Shown here: one piece after another, positions 30,733 to 42,981 of the stretch
How the letters are laid out: every line of letters begins with the position of its first letter
How positions within the stretch are numbered: position 1 is the first letter of the stretch
NCBI GenBank assembly: GCA_019925095.2
Contig: JAHHIN020000030.1
Span: 7,223,501 to 7,287,500, forward strand
Length of the DNA: 64,000 nucleotides
From: Dendrolimus kikuchii
Lineage: Eukaryota; Arthropoda; Insecta; Lepidoptera; Lasiocampidae
Direction of reading: 5' to 3'
Made by a program: the position numbers and the translations under genes
The notes under the pieces: model-generated
Seen by the model: only the letters and a program-made list of their open reading frames with translations
Told to the model about the DNA's origin: nothing
The model's database searches: none

Positions 30733-33700
30733 TCAGGGAGGGAAGTAATGCGCGTACCTGCCTCTCCGGGTGCCAGCTGAAGGCCGGCGACCTCGAGAAG
30801 ACGCATTGGCACGCGCTGCAGGACTTCTCTCCCTGTCTCGTTCTGCGGCCTCCTTGAGTGACATTACTGTCTCGCAAAAAGTAACCGCAGCCCCCCAATT
30901 GTCGCTGCTCTGCAGCATGGCCTTGACCAAGTCGCAGAGCGAGTCGACTGGACCTACGTGCGTCTCAAGTTCGAAACGCTGCGGCGCCCATGCGGCGCAC
31001 TCGACAAGCGTGTGTAACGCCGTGTCGGGCGCGCCGCACTGGCGGCAGTCAGGGGAAGGCAAGCAGCCCACAATGCGACACAGATACTTATCGAAACATC
31101 CGTGTCCGGTAAGTATCTGTGTCGTCCTGAAAGTCAGGGTGCCGCTGGTGCGGTTGACCCATTCCGTCAGCTGTGGCCTGATTGCATCCACCGTGTAGCC
31201 GCCATAGGCCGCAGGGTTGTCGAGCTCTTGAGACCAGACGGCGATCATGGAGGCGGTTTCCCGCTTCCTGATCGCCTCGATTTCGACCTGACAGAAGGTC
31301 AGGCCTCTAGCTAGGGCATCCTGCCGGGTGCGACGCACCTCTGCCAGGACGTTCGCCTGGAGATGCCAGGGCGGATCGCCTGCCAGGAGGGTGGCCGCCG
31401 TCCGCGACACTGTGCGATATCCCCGTATGGTCCTCACGGCCAGAACCCGCTGCGCCCGATGCAGCAGGGTTCTGTTGTGGCGGTGATGTGCAGTGGACCT
31501 GACGGGTGCACCGTACAGCGCCATACTCCTCAGGATGCCAGAGTAAAGTTTCCGCGTCGCACCCCCCGGGCCCCCCACGTTGGGAAGCAGCCTCGAGAGT
31601 GCGCCCGCGGATTTGACGAGTTTGGGAACTAGCTGCTCAAAGTGCGCTTTGAACAACCATTTCCCATCGAGAACTAGCCCCAGATATTTCATCTGGGGCC
31701 CTACTCTAATCGCCACCCCTTGGACCGAAACGGTCAAGTCCGCGGGGGGATTGCGAAATTTCCTATGGAACATGACGGCCTCCGTTTTCGCGGGAGAGAC
31801 CCTCAAGCCCAGCCTAGCTATTCGATCTACGACAATCGCCAACCCGGCGTTGACGACGTCCACGGATTCCGCAAATGACGCAGCGCGTGCCGTGAGTAGG
31901 GTGTCGTCCGCAAAGCAGATCAGCCCTACCCCGGGCAGGACCGGAACCCGAAGGATCCAGTCATAACCTACGTTCCAAAGAATCGGCCCGAGGACCGACC
32001 CCTGTGGAACGCCGCACGCGACGCGTCGCCGACCTAACACGGGATTGCCGGACTCACCGCCCTCCCAAAGGATATGTCGATCCTACAGGTACGCGCCCAA
32101 CAGCCTCGTGAGGTACGAGGGGACTCCATGCGCGCGGAGCCCCTCCCTGATCGGCTCATGAGGGAGGCTGTTAAAGGCGTTCGCTATGTCTAGCGACACC
32201 GCAAGAACGACATCCTTCGCTTGGACGGCTTCGTCCGTCAACGTTCGCAGTGTCTCGAAGGCGTCCATCGTGGAGCGCCTCCGCCGAAACCCGAACTGCG
32301 TTTCTGAAAGCCCCGGCTCCACAGCGTCGAGATGCTTCACGAGCCGCTCCGCCAAGATCTTTTCGAAGACCTTAGCGACCTCGTTCAGCAGCACTATGGG
32401 CCTGAAGGCGGACGGATCGTTGGGAGGCCGACCTCCCTTGGGAATCAGGCACAAACGCCCCTCCTTCCATTGCGACGGGAACCGACCTGCGCGAATACAA
32501 GCTTCGAACAGTTCCCGCAGCTGGCCGCGTAAGTGTTTAGCGGCCAGGAAGAGGAGTCGACCTGGAACCCCGTCGGGTCCCGGTGCCGTCTTCCTGCCAC
32601 GGAGCCGGTCCAGGGCAACATCTAGTTCCCCCTCGGAGATGGAGTAACGCTCCTCGTCCGTGGGGGTGTCGGGAACGGGTGGACCCATACTGGGGGGAGT
32701 GAAGTTTCCCGGATCCGGGAAGAGCCCATCGATAATCGACCGGAGCACCTCGGGTTCGAGCGTTTCCGTGACCGTGGATGTGCAAGGCCGCAACGTGTTG
32801 CGGGCCCCACGGTACGGACGCCCCCAAGGGTCCCGATCGAGCGTCTCGAGGAGCTCGGCACGAGCCCGGGCTTTCGCTTGCAATATTGCAATCGAAAGGG
32901 CCTTTCTGGCCTCCCTAAACTCGCCCACGAGTCCATTTTCCGCGACGTAGTCCGGAGGATGGCGCGCCCTGCAGCGTTTGAGTCTGTGGCTGATGATGCG
33001 AATTGCCTTTCGCATCTCGCCCAGCTCCTCGGTCCACCAGTGGACCTGCTTGCACGGAGGCTGCCGCTTGGAGACGCGAGGCATCGCCGCGTCGCAAACC
33101 CTCGTCAGGGTCTTGCGCATGTGCTCTGCCTGCGACTCCAGGTTCGCAAATTCGGCTGGGTAGGCCCAGCTTTCCGTGAGTGCCCACTCCTCGGCCTGCT
33201 CCGGATCGAGCTTGGTAAGGGCCCAACGCGGGAGGAGAGGGGGGCGATGAACAGGGCTCGGACCGGAGGAGGGGGTAAGCTCAAATCTGATGTACCGATG
33301 ATCAGAGAGCGACTCCACCTCCTCCAGCACCCTCCATCCGACAACTCTGCGGGCGGCCGCATGAGTGGCGAATGACAGGTCGATGACCGATCCACCCCGC
33401 GCGCGCACGCAGGTCTGGACCGATCCCTGGTTCAATATGGTCAGGCCGGATTGAAGAGCCCATTCCTCAACCGTCCGGCCCCTAGGTTCCGTGAACGCAT
33501 TTCCCCAGGAACAGTGTTTTGCGTTAAAGTCGCCCATCACGAAGATCGTTTTAGGCGACAATCTGTCTATGGCAGCCCTGATGGCGTCCAAGTGAAGCTC
33601 GAACTCCGCCAGGGGGCGGCTGCGCGAAAAGTAAACGCCTATGACGACGATACTCCCGCTCTCCGCCACCGCATAGCCCTTTCCTCTTTCGAGACATATA

Positions 33701-33909
33701 AGCGGTGTGCCAGATCCGGCTCTGGCCACCACCGCTACCACGTCGTCGAGGTCGCCCACCCAATTGCCGCAAGGCGGCACGTAATAAGGTTCGCTTATTA
33801 CGGCCAAGTTCGCTTGCCACTCCGCCATCGCCTGCAGGCACAAATCCTGAGCGGTGGGGGAGTGGTTTACGTTCGCCTGAAATAGTATTGTTACGGGCGT
33901 ACTAGGCAT
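30733..33909 (-). pseudogene. R1-1 ORF2: endonuclease/RT with one nonsense codon
   Basis: Start ATG at 33909 (MPSTPVTILFQANVNHS) matches the start of the intact R1-2 copy. The endonuclease shows QANVNHS, VISEPYY, VMGDFNAKHCSWGN and LSDHRYIRF. The reverse transcriptase shows GRKTAPGPDGVPG, FRPIVLLNEVAKVFEK, TQFGFRRRRSTMD, SLDIANAFNSLP, CGVPQGSVLGPILWN and CFADDTLLTA. A C-terminal CRQCGAPDTALHTLVEC knuckle follows. The frame is continuous except for TAG at 32083-32085, where R1-2 has CAG (AYLQDR), a C-to-T change just before the catalytic FADD box. So only a truncated protein without its active site would be made unless the stop is read through. Confidence 0.9.
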
Positions 33910-34169
33910 TGGAGGTGTCCATTGCGCGTACTCCCGTAACACCCGTGCGTTGTTTCGTCCTCGGATGGACGAATTTGCCCTTCACGTAGGGAGGCTGGCA
34001 GAACCTCGCCAACGTGGGGTGGGCAGCGTTGAGTCCCCCCGCCGCACACGCCGCGCAGTGGGGGTTCCGGGCCGTGCAGTCCGGCATCTTGTGTCCGCTC
34101 TTACCGCAGCGGAGAAACAAGTTAGTCCGGTCCGGGCACGTGTCCGGACAGGTCTGGGCGCCATGGCCG
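33902..34169 (-). pseudogene. R1-1 ORF1, C-terminal zinc-knuckle remnant
   Basis: The open frame continues into flanking DNA, but the element itself begins at 34169. The surviving part encodes a knuckle FLRCGKSGHKMPDC, a third Cys/His cluster (HCAACAAGGLNAAHPTLARFC) and ends ...TSNA at 33902. It overlaps the ORF2 start by 8 bp, so ORF2 is reached by reinitiation or frameshifting. The rest of Gag was lost by 5' truncation. Confidence 0.8.
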
Positions 34170-34188
34170 ACGACCCATGTCAAGAGGT
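34170..34188. repeat. Target-site duplication, 5' side of R1-like LINE
   Basis: ACGACCCATGTCAAGAGGT, identical to 30297-30315. Confidence 0.9.
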
Positions 34189-34397
34189 GGGTCGAAGTGG
34201 GCATTGACCATGTTTTGAAATTGAAAAAGGCGCGATTCTCAAATCAACCAATGACATTTGTGTATTTCGTTGTTTATGATATCAACGCTCCATAATGCGT
34301 TCCACTAGAGTTATGATTGTAACGTCCGCAAGCAAGAGGAACGGAAAAAATCGCGGTTGTGAATGCGGTCGTTGTGAGTTCCTTCTGGAACGTAGAC

Positions 34398-34550
34398 ATT
34401 ATGAGCTGAAAGCCGAAATTAAATACCCGCCTTAAGTTTAGTAGCAAGTGCAACCCATTCATTTTATTTCGGTTTAAATTTACAATTGAGTCCGCCTGCT
34501 ACTACACTTAATGCGCGGGTATTTAACTTAGGCTTTCAGCTCTTAATATA
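34398..34550. repeat. Long hairpin, MITE-like
   Basis: The left arm from about 34398 (ATGAGCTGAAAGCC, AAATACCCGC, AGTAGCA) is the reverse complement of the right arm ending about 34550, with a few mismatches and small gaps. The arms are about 50 bp with a spacer of about 45 bp. A target duplication was not found, so the outer boundaries are uncertain. Confidence 0.7.
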
Positions 34551-35656
34551 GTCTATTAAACCAAAGCAGAGTTACTTTGTTTATAATTTATTTTAATTTT
34601 GTTTTCTATTCTTAATCTTGTTTCGGTTTTTTTTGGTACATCCGGACGCCGTCGTCAAACTGGACCCCGAAGACGCAAATACGCGCTCAAAATTTTCTCC
34701 CGTGATTCAATCACAGAGGTCCGACTGCAATCAAATGTATGTGGATTAAAGGCGCGCAGGTTTAGGTTTAGCGAGGTAGTTGGGAACGCTCGTACCAGAG
34801 ACCTCGTTCACGTCGGTTCAGAGATTTAATTCACTCCGTAATCGGCCATTCTCCATTTAGGGTCCAGACAAGTTCGAAATGTTTTCGAACTTGTTTTCGT
34901 TTTTTGATGTGTCGATCATGGGTACCCCTTTGGACGGGGTGACACACCAGAGGCGAGAGAGAGCCCATGCCTATAGTTCAAACTTCTTGCGGCAGCTATG
35001 TTATGCCACTGGAGGAAGGAGAACAAAATAAAATGACTATTAGTTGTACCCTCTATGTGTATTAATCACATAATTAATTGACTCTTAACTAACTTAGGGT
35101 TTTTAATAATGTTAGTAGCAACTTAAGACCTGAAAAAATGTTCGTGAGATGCATCTCCGATAGTAACATCTGGTTTCTATAGAGACATTTTATCATATAC
35201 CTACGTAAAGTATTCAAATTTTTGACCTTGCTAAATAATACTGCAATATATTATCCATGTACATGACGTGCAAAGACTTTCAAGTTGGTTGAGCTGATGT
35301 TGTATTATTGATTATGTTAAAATGTTTACATGGATCATGTACTGTATCAAGGTTGAATGATCTTAGTTCTATTGCTTGGGTTTGTAGTGACCTGAACAAC
35401 AACAACTGACATTACTACAGACAAGACAAGTTGACATTAAAATAAAAAAATGACAACAAATATTTCTATTCTATTTTTGGTATTAGTGGCTCCAACGCAT
35501 CAGCATTGATTTTGCCAATGTCACAGTAGGTTAAAAAATGTCAGGTGGGGATTAACAAATGATTTTATGTTACAAAAAAAAACAGAATTTGGTCGGTGCT
35601 CATAACATTTTCTGTGATCCTGTGGACAATACAAAGATATATGTTAGGATATTATA
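34551..35656. other. AT-rich stretch, nothing recognised
   Basis: One small frame at 34599-34829 is basic but matches no family I know. The rest holds no recognised repeat boundary. Confidence 0.35.
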
Positions 35657-36115
35657 CTATAAATAAATATTATTGAAGGATATAAATTTACTTAATACAT
35701 ATATATGATCTTTGTTAATTAAAGTTAGAAGAAAGTTCAAGTTAAGGGGTCGGGGGAAATTTTTAGGTAACATGTCATATAAGGGATATACAATGTTAGG
35801 GCAATCAAAGAAAATATGGTCCAATGTGCCTTCAGCTAAACCACACTCACATAAGGAATGGTCACGAATTCTGATTTTTGCCAGAAAGACCGGTGAAGAA
35901 CAGTGGCCAAGCCGTAGTCGAATTATTGTTGATATTATCTTCTTAGGTAGATTGCGGTATGTAAAGTACCAAGGTCTTGGCTGAAGAGTCGGCTGGAGAA
36001 ATCCAAAGTGCTTGCCTACTGTCTGACGAGATTTTTGCCACGAATCTTCCCATGATTGGAACATTTGAGGTCTAGCCAGGGCACGTAGGTCATGGGGGTA
36101 ATGGGGATTGTTCAA
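35657..36115 (-). pseudogene. LINE ORF2 C-terminal region (LINE-A type)
   Basis: The 152-residue frame contains RNLPKKIISTIIRLRLGHCS and LCECGLAEGTLDHIFFDCPN. This post-RNase H module with a C-x-C...H...C cluster closes ORF2 in I-like and related insect LINEs. It lies downstream, on the same strand, of the LINE-A ORF2 pieces at 43994-46823 and 39546-39655, so it is probably the end of the same element displaced by later insertions. That linkage is inferred from order and orientation. Confidence 0.6.
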
Positions 36116-36407
36116 AAAAAATTACCCTCTGATTTTATATTTTTTTTATGTAAAATAGGGTATTTTAAGATACTAATTTGAATATTTTTGTGTTTTAAGA
36201 GGTAGTTTTTTTTAAATTCGATTTTTAAACAAATTATCCGATGACGTCATTGGGGACAACTTTACATTAATTCCTTTGCCTATAAAAAGAAAATAGTCAT
36301 ATTAATCTGTGCTACTATTTAAATGTTACTGTCATTATTCATTATGACACATCGTAATCACTTTAGTGTGGCCAGCTTAGCAATTTTATCGGTAGATTTA
36401 CATACAT
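36116..36407. other. AT-rich spacer
   Basis: No feature recognised. Confidence 0.35.
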
Positions 36408-36505
36408 ACATAACTTCACGCCAGTTCCCTTGCGGGGTAGGCACGAACAACAGAGCGCCATTTAGGCCCATTCTTACATACCTCACTTGCTTCTTTGACA
36501 TCGGT
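36408..36505 (-). pseudogene. RTE LINE 3'-end scrap
   Basis: CATAACTTCACGCCAGTTCC through CACTTGCTTCTTTGACAT matches the last 95 bp of the RTE copies at 1.34 and 5.76 kb, including the same ATAC-type terminus. Confidence 0.75.
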
Positions 36506-37593
36506 ATCGGTAGATTTATTTTATATATTTTGGTGTTCAACATTTATTATTTTCTAAAGTTACCGTTAAGTTATTTAAAGTGACCTTAAGTGAAAAATCA
36601 ATATAATATAACTTAAACTGAATAATGTACAGTTAGACTGAATACCATTAATTGATAATCAGGCATAAATTACCTATTAGACACCATTGCAATGTCATTA
36701 CTTTTCTTAATTTGTAATAAAGTATTCTTTCGGCGATTGCAACAGATAAAGCTCATTCGACCACTAAAATACTTTGATTTGGTATCACATTTGGGTTATC
36801 ATTTTATAATGTCTGATACCTAGACATAGTCTCATTATCCAATGATGTTGACAATCCAGTTAAAATAAAAAGGTTGTATTGTCAGTTTCAATTGAGGGGG
36901 AGGGGGGGAGTATTATTAGTCAGACCTTTAAAAAAAATATCAGTCGTTAGGACTGCACTTCAGAGATAAAAACTTGGTATGTGAGCGTGACGGTCGTGCG
37001 AATTCAGTGCATTTTCCCCATCCTAGAAGTATCTACCGAAGTTTTCAATTTAAAAATCATGGCGATGTTCGATAAGGTCTTTTTTAAGTCAATATGTTGG
37101 GAGTTACTTTCCTACACGCACGTGTGTACCTACAAGAATTACAAACTTTAGTAATTTCTCTATTATCAACCTGGCAACATTGGGTATTTAGGCTTTAGAT
37201 CGGTGGTTAATGCAGCATTTCTAAATTCTAATATTATTCGTTACAATTAATTTCGTCCTTGGAAAAATCTTCTAAAGTCATCCGACAAAAAAGTGTACTG
37301 TTTTATTAATGAAAATGTATTAAATATTTTCTCTTTCTAAACATAGCCGGAACTTCAAATAGGAGTGTTAATTTTGTAAAGGCTGATACGCTAAACCTAC
37401 CTAACATGTAATGTTATTAGAGTACATAGCTATACTCGTAGTACATATTGGAGAAATAAGAGGAGCTAAAATCCTGATGTAAGTAGTTTTGTGAAGGTTT
37501 CTAAATTCAACATGTTCGTCCATAGATCTTCCTTCCTTCTTTCCTTTTATAACCTGTGTAGTATATTACTATTCCTGTCTGTAAATTTCATCC

Positions 37594-37624
<31 letters not shown>

Positions 37625-38739
37625 TAATGTAAGTATACTTTGTGTTTAAGTCAAAATTAATCTAAAATGTGCACCTATTTATAGAAAAATAGCTACATGT
37701 CTCACTCATTCATTAGAAACTGATTAAAATAATATTAATTACTTATTTGATAATTTGGTACAATCAATAAATCAGCAACCTATATTACTTTCTTAATAAT
37801 CTATAATACAAGTAAAGAATCTCATATAAATACATACAAATAAAGGAACAGACATTGCACCACTGACCTGGTGGTTAGATAGTGTGTTTGATTGCTAATG
37901 TATGTTATGGATCTGATCTTATACAACAAATTACCGGAAAATATGAAACTCTCCAGTAGTTTTAAATATGTTCACTTGCCGGCTTAAAAGTGATTAATTA
38001 AGCACATCTATGGCTTGAAGAATTTCATGGAATATGAAGATTTGTGACAAATACCTTAATGATTGTAAATCTCTTAATAATATGGTTTTGATGTGTAACA
38101 TAGTTACTAATATGAAAATTTATGAGATAAATAAGGACTATGCGAGTAATTAAATAGACACTTTATATCTTTTTTTTTGCAGGTTCAGAAAAAATTAGCA
38201 ACAACTTTTCTGCATAAGCAAGGGTTATGCTTGATCATAGAATTTTATGACTTATCCACTGCAGTTTACATGAAAACTTTATGTATAGAAAAAACCAAAT
38301 GCTAGCCTGCAGAAAAAAGAAAAAGATAAAACTGAACATTTCTGAAAAGATTATATAATATGTCCTAAATTATTATTAATAAGTGTTTAAGTAAATAAAC
38401 AAGTTTAACTGCTAAAAGTTATTTATTATTTCATCTTGCAAAATAATAAGTCAAAAGATATATTTTATTAATCAATTCATATAAATATATGGCACATACA
38501 AATTTATAACTCACAATAGTTTGCTTTCAGTATAGAAACCATCTTATTCTTATAACTCTTAATGTGAACTCTTAAGACATCAGTCAAAGTAAAGCTAAAA
38601 TATTTTTGGAGGAATGTTAAATATTCATATATTGTTTACTTGAATTATAACTAATAACATCTAGATTTATGTATATATAAAAATAAGTTATTTAAAATAG
38701 CCATCCTTGTTTTCAATTAATTAAGCTTTAAAGATATAG
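36506..38739. other. AT-rich stretch with a TA microsatellite
   Basis: No domain-bearing frame was seen. A (TA)n tract lies at 37591-37621 and a G-rich run near 36895. Some of this is presumably inserted material separating parts of LINE-A. Confidence 0.35.
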
Positions 38740-39370
38740 GCCATTCTTCTATGGTGGTACTAATCTCTTCAATCAGTTTCCATTTATTGATTTGGGCTCG
38801 CTTGAGATAAATTCAGGTTCTGGTGAACTTTTTGTATGCCATTAGCTCCAATGCAGTTCATAAAGAATTCAAGTCAGAACTCGACGAAGGCCAACCTATG
38901 CTCTGAACAAAGTCTGACAAATTGGCTTGCAACCAATGTTGGATTGAATTAGCTTCATGGGAGGGTACAGAGCCCTGTTGGAAAATCCACTGCTATCCAG
39001 CGAATAAAGTATCACTTGATGCTTAAATCATTGTTTCCAATATGTGATTTTGGACGTCCTTCTAACTTCTGGCGCAAGGTGTATTGTTTTGCCAGTTAAA
39101 TTTTCTTCCACCGTGATGATCTTCTCATCAGGAAACAGGTTATTTTTTGGATCGTATCTCTTGAAAAGTTTTCGATATCGCTCCAATCACCATTTAAGAA
39201 GACGCTCGTTTATATAATGCACTTTTCTTTGACTTTTAGTTAGAGACCATATGTGAGTATTCTCTTTACAGATATTTAAGAAATATTGGTCTGAAGAGAT
39301 AATATATACATAATTTAATTCTGGAGTACGTCGAATAAAATGTTTGTTTATGTTGATGTTGTATGACATA
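38740..39370 (-). pseudogene. Mariner-type transposase relic
   Basis: Minus-strand translations give KSQRKVHYINERLLKW, LFPDEKIITVEENLTGKTI (first catalytic Asp region), then QWIFQQGSVPSHEANSIQHW and FVQSIGWPSSSSDLNSL (third acidic region), then INKWKLIEEISTTIEEW. These are the hallmarks of mariner transposases, in which FQQDSAPAH is usual; here the second catalytic Asp is Gly. There are several stops and frame changes, so it is dead. Terminal inverted repeats were not located. Confidence 0.7.
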
Positions 39371-39545
39371 ACAATGACATAAAAAGGAAAATGTCGGTCC
39401 TTTTGTATTTTGAAACTGAATGGCTACGGTATTCATATGCATTTCACCACACGTAAATGATGTCATAGGATTTAGTAAGGTCAAATAAAGGTCAAACGCA
39501 TTTCTTTCAAAATACAAGGGGATTGTACGTTTTTTGGAATTTTAA

Positions 39546-39655
39546 CTAGACAAAAATGATTAGGAACACTTTAAAATAATTTTATATTTCGGAATCCAGA
39601 CTGCAGCTCCAACCGGATGGTTCTGAGTAATTTTAGATGCATCAGTAAATAGTTG
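39546..39655 (-). pseudogene. LINE-A ORF2 piece: RNase H start
   Basis: Immediately outside the left end of the pogo element the minus strand reads QLFTDASKITQ, then GAAVWIPKYKIILKCS. FTDAS carries the first catalytic Asp of RNase H. It continues in frame from the ORF2 segment that stops at 43994 once the transposon and one TA are removed. After KCS the frame breaks. Confidence 0.8.
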
Positions 39656-39666
39656 TACCGTACAGT

Positions 39667-40073
39667 GGGGCTAATTGGAACATATATTTCTTGAAACAGA
39701 TGTTTACAAAAACGAAAGTTACTGTATCAACATTTAGAATATTAGTTTTGGTAGTTTTCATATTTGTCTCTAAATAGCTACTATAAATGTACGTTTTCTA
39801 TGAATAGATCTATAGATATATAACTTTAAATGTATCGTTCCAAATATCACATTGATGGGGTTATTTGGTATCTGACCTGACTGCTTAGAATTTTCTCAAT
39901 TCTTGTAACAGTTTCGAAAATAAACCATTAGGCGATATTTGGAAAAATTAAATTGAAAGACTGTCTTGAGTTTTCCTCAATGTCACTTTTTTATTACCTA
40001 CTAAAAATGTGAAAATATACCATTGGAAATTTATGGTAATGAAAGTCTATCGCTTCTTTGGGGTTATTTGGAA
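39667..40073. promoter_or_regulatory. Left subterminal GGGGYTATTTGG motif cluster
   Basis: Copies at 39667-39680 (GGGGCTAATTGGAA), 39857-39870 (GGGGTTATTTGGTA) and 40060-40073 (GGGGTTATTTGGAA) match motifs at the other end: 43506, 43560, 43950-43963 (reverse) and 43971-43982 (reverse). Repeated subterminal motifs usually bind the element's transposase. This role is inferred. Confidence 0.55.
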
Positions 40074-40493
40074 TCTGAAGTTAAATAATAAATGTGTTCC
40101 TACTAAAGATGAAGCAATATTTGGAATATTTAAGGCGAAGTCAACAGTTAAAGTTGATAAATAAAAAAAAGTACCTAAATGATTATAGTTGGTTTACCGG
40201 CTATAAGAGAAAATTACAAGAGCAGATAAAAATATTATTGAAATAAAAAAGTATGTGTTGGAATAGGTAGTCAGTCAAATTAAATAGGAATGTAAATTTT
40301 ACGTGTATTAAGTATGTATAAAAATAAAACTACATAGGTAATAAACATTTGAAACAAAACTGTCAATCAAAAATCAACAATCATAAATCTTCTGTTTTGT
40401 GTCTATACTAAACTACTCGAATAAGAAATTTCCGGAAATAACGTATGAAAATATCTAAACTAAGTTTAATCGATATTGACTAGGACAGAATTC

Positions 40494-42882
40494 CTAGTCA
40501 CTATCAATTAATACTTTTAAAATTTCTTGACTATTATTATAATAATTCTTTGTCTTCCGAGTATTAATAGGATGATTGAGACTGATCGGTTTTAGATTTT
40601 TAAATATAACTTTCTTCTTCTGTAATACATTTTTTATATTTTCATCTTTAATTATAGTAATTTTTTTTTCCACTCTAATATTGTTTTCTGTATTCTCAAC
40701 TATATTATTTGCAATATCGATTACTTTCTCATCAGTTGATATCAGCGTTGCATTGAAATCCTCTCCAACTACAATTTCCTCATCTGCACCACTCTCGTTG
40801 TCAAAGAAGAAAAGTGGAAAACTGTTAACAGGTTCGTTGTCATTTTTTGTTGTTTGATTTTTGTCATCAAAATTATTTTTAATTTCAGTCACACAATAAT
40901 TGTAATTGTGTACATCAGAGCTGTGTTCCCCGAAGTCAACATCGAGTAGGTCCAAATCACTGTGCATACTCATGGAGTCTGAGACACTAGTGGTGGAACC
41001 GCTGGACTTTCTTGAAATATTTTTTTTTATGAATTTTGCGCTTGTATTAGCAGCCTGTCTTTTACTTGTTTCTGAACCATCCGTATATTGTTTACTTTTT
41101 TTGCACTTAACCTTGCCTTTGATTGATATGAAACTTGAAATTGGTTGTAGAGTGTTTTCTTTATTTTTTTGTATTAATGTGGATTGGTTATCTAGAAATT
41201 CGTCCTGTGAGCTCACAAATGTAGAGTCGGATTCACTGCCTCTCTTCATATTTTCTTTATTATGTGTTGTCTGTGTTTTCATTTTGCATAGTCCAGAAGG
41301 ACCTGCTATGGGCTGACTAAAATTATATTCCTTTTCACGTGCAATGTCTCTGATCACATCAGAATCGATGTTATAACTCCTGTTTCTTTGAGCTGAAATT
41401 AAGGTGCTTTTTTTATATTTTCTTTTATTCTGCTGAGATTTTACAGTACTTTTTTTTTTATTCTGCTGAGATTCAATCGGTTGTGTTTGTTTCAGCCCTA
41501 AGTCTTCTGCTGTAATACTCTTACCAGGCGGAACGTTGCATTTTTTTTTACGTTTAGGTTGTTCGAGGGTCGTGGGGGGATTTCTTATTTCTTGCAAAAT
41601 TTCTTTAACCGCTGTAAACGCTGCGTTTTGAATAATTTCTTCAGAGATAGAATTTGTTTGAGGCAAACGTGACTTAGGTCGCTCTGAATTAACGGGATAT
41701 AAGCCAGATTTACTGAACCCGGCAATGATGTTGCTGGAGCCTGAACCCTTTTCTGTTAACTTGTTATGTAATTTGCATAACAACATTGGAAATGAATTTT
41801 TTGCTAGAGTTTTATGTTTAAACCCATCAGTCTTCTTCCACTGTGTTAACACGTCACGCCAATATTTTTTTAAAGGTGCGTAAAATGCAACGTCTAACGG
41901 CTGGAGTAAATGTGTGGTTTTTGGAGGCAGGCAAACAAATATAATATTCAGTTTTTGACAAGTCCGTAATACGGATTGGGAAAAATGGGAAGATAAATTA
42001 TCTCCTATTATCAACTTTCGACCTATTTTCGTTTTTGCATAAGGTACTATGATTGTATTAAACCAATCCTCAAAACAGGTCGAATCAAACCAGCCACTTT
42101 TTGACCGGTTGTACCTAGTCCCTGTAGGCCCACCCTCCAGCCATTGATCCCATAAATGATCAGCTTTATATACAACGTATATGGGCAATAACTGGCCGTC
42201 AGCAGTGCCGGTAAACATCAAAGAAATAGATGTCTTTGTATTGTTGATTACCCTTTCGGGGTATTTACAACCTCTCTTAAATAAATATTTTTTGTTGCCT
42301 GGATCATCTGTCAGGTTGGTCTCGTCATAATTTATAATACAGTCTGGAGTCACTCCGTTAACAGATTTTTCATAATAACAAAAAAAAATCTTCTATCACA
42401 GTTGGTGTGACTTTAGCGCACTCGCTGGATATATTTGACGCTTGACGGTTTGAAATTTCTGACTTATGCCTATTTATGAAATTTCGTGCCCAGTCTACTC
42501 CAGGCATATTATCTTTAAGGCTATAAAGAGTTTTTCCTATTTTGTTCAGATAATTTTGTGCAAATACTCTAAGGTCAGTGGAATCTAGAGGAAATCCCCA
42601 AGCACTCAAAATTTTTATATATTCCAAGAATACCATTTCTTCGTCTTTTGAAAAAAGAGTCGGATGGCCGGCCTTCTGTTGTGTGCAGTTTAAATTTCGG
42701 CTTTTTCTGCTTAACGTACTTTTTGGGATATTGTACTTTTCAGCCGCATCTTTTAGCCGTAGTGAACCATTTTGAATTGCTTCGATGGCTTCTTGTAAGT
42801 CCTCATTCGAATAACTTAAGTAAGGAGAATGATTTTTGCCATTGCGCAAATTTGTGAATTTTCTTAGGTATGTCCGAACCAT
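40494..42882 (-). pseudogene. pogo/Tigger transposase, single-base frameshift
   Basis: ATG at 42882 opens MVRTYLRKFTNLRNGKNHS. A psq-type helix-turn-helix (about 20-65: EDLQEAIEAIQNGSLRLKDA, KYNIPKSTLSRK) is followed by a CENP-B-like DNA-binding part (75-150). At a run of nine T near 42380 the frame shifts; with eight, EDFF would continue into YYEKSVNGVTPDCIINYDET. The second frame (to 40494) has the DDE_1 core with NYDETN, IIGDNLSSHFS and LLQPLDVAFYAPLKKYW, the three catalytic Asp. A long Lys/Ser-rich C-terminal tail of about 370 residues follows. It would cut and paste the element in the nucleus. Everything but the one base looks sound. Confidence 0.85.
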
Positions 42883-42981
42883 AGTTTCGTCTCTGTAGTA
42901 GATATAAAATAAAATGTTATAAATAAAAGAAAAAAGAAGTGAAAGTAAATGTGAGGGAGAAAAACAAGAGGACGTTTCTGA

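Larger units (their letters stand above)
30316..34169 (-). mobile_element. 5'-truncated R1-clade LINE (R1-1)
   Basis: A 3854-bp minus-strand insertion lies between perfect 19-bp duplications and ends in a pure A tail (T run 30315-30336). It carries the end of ORF1, all of ORF2 with one stop, and a GC-rich 3' UTR of about 400 bp. The perfect long duplication and pure tail indicate a young insertion that stopped short during reverse transcription. Confidence 0.9.

Noticed and set aside
30770..33885. Plus-strand frames opposite R1-1 ORF2
   Set aside because: Shadows; the minus strand carries all reverse-transcriptase motifs.
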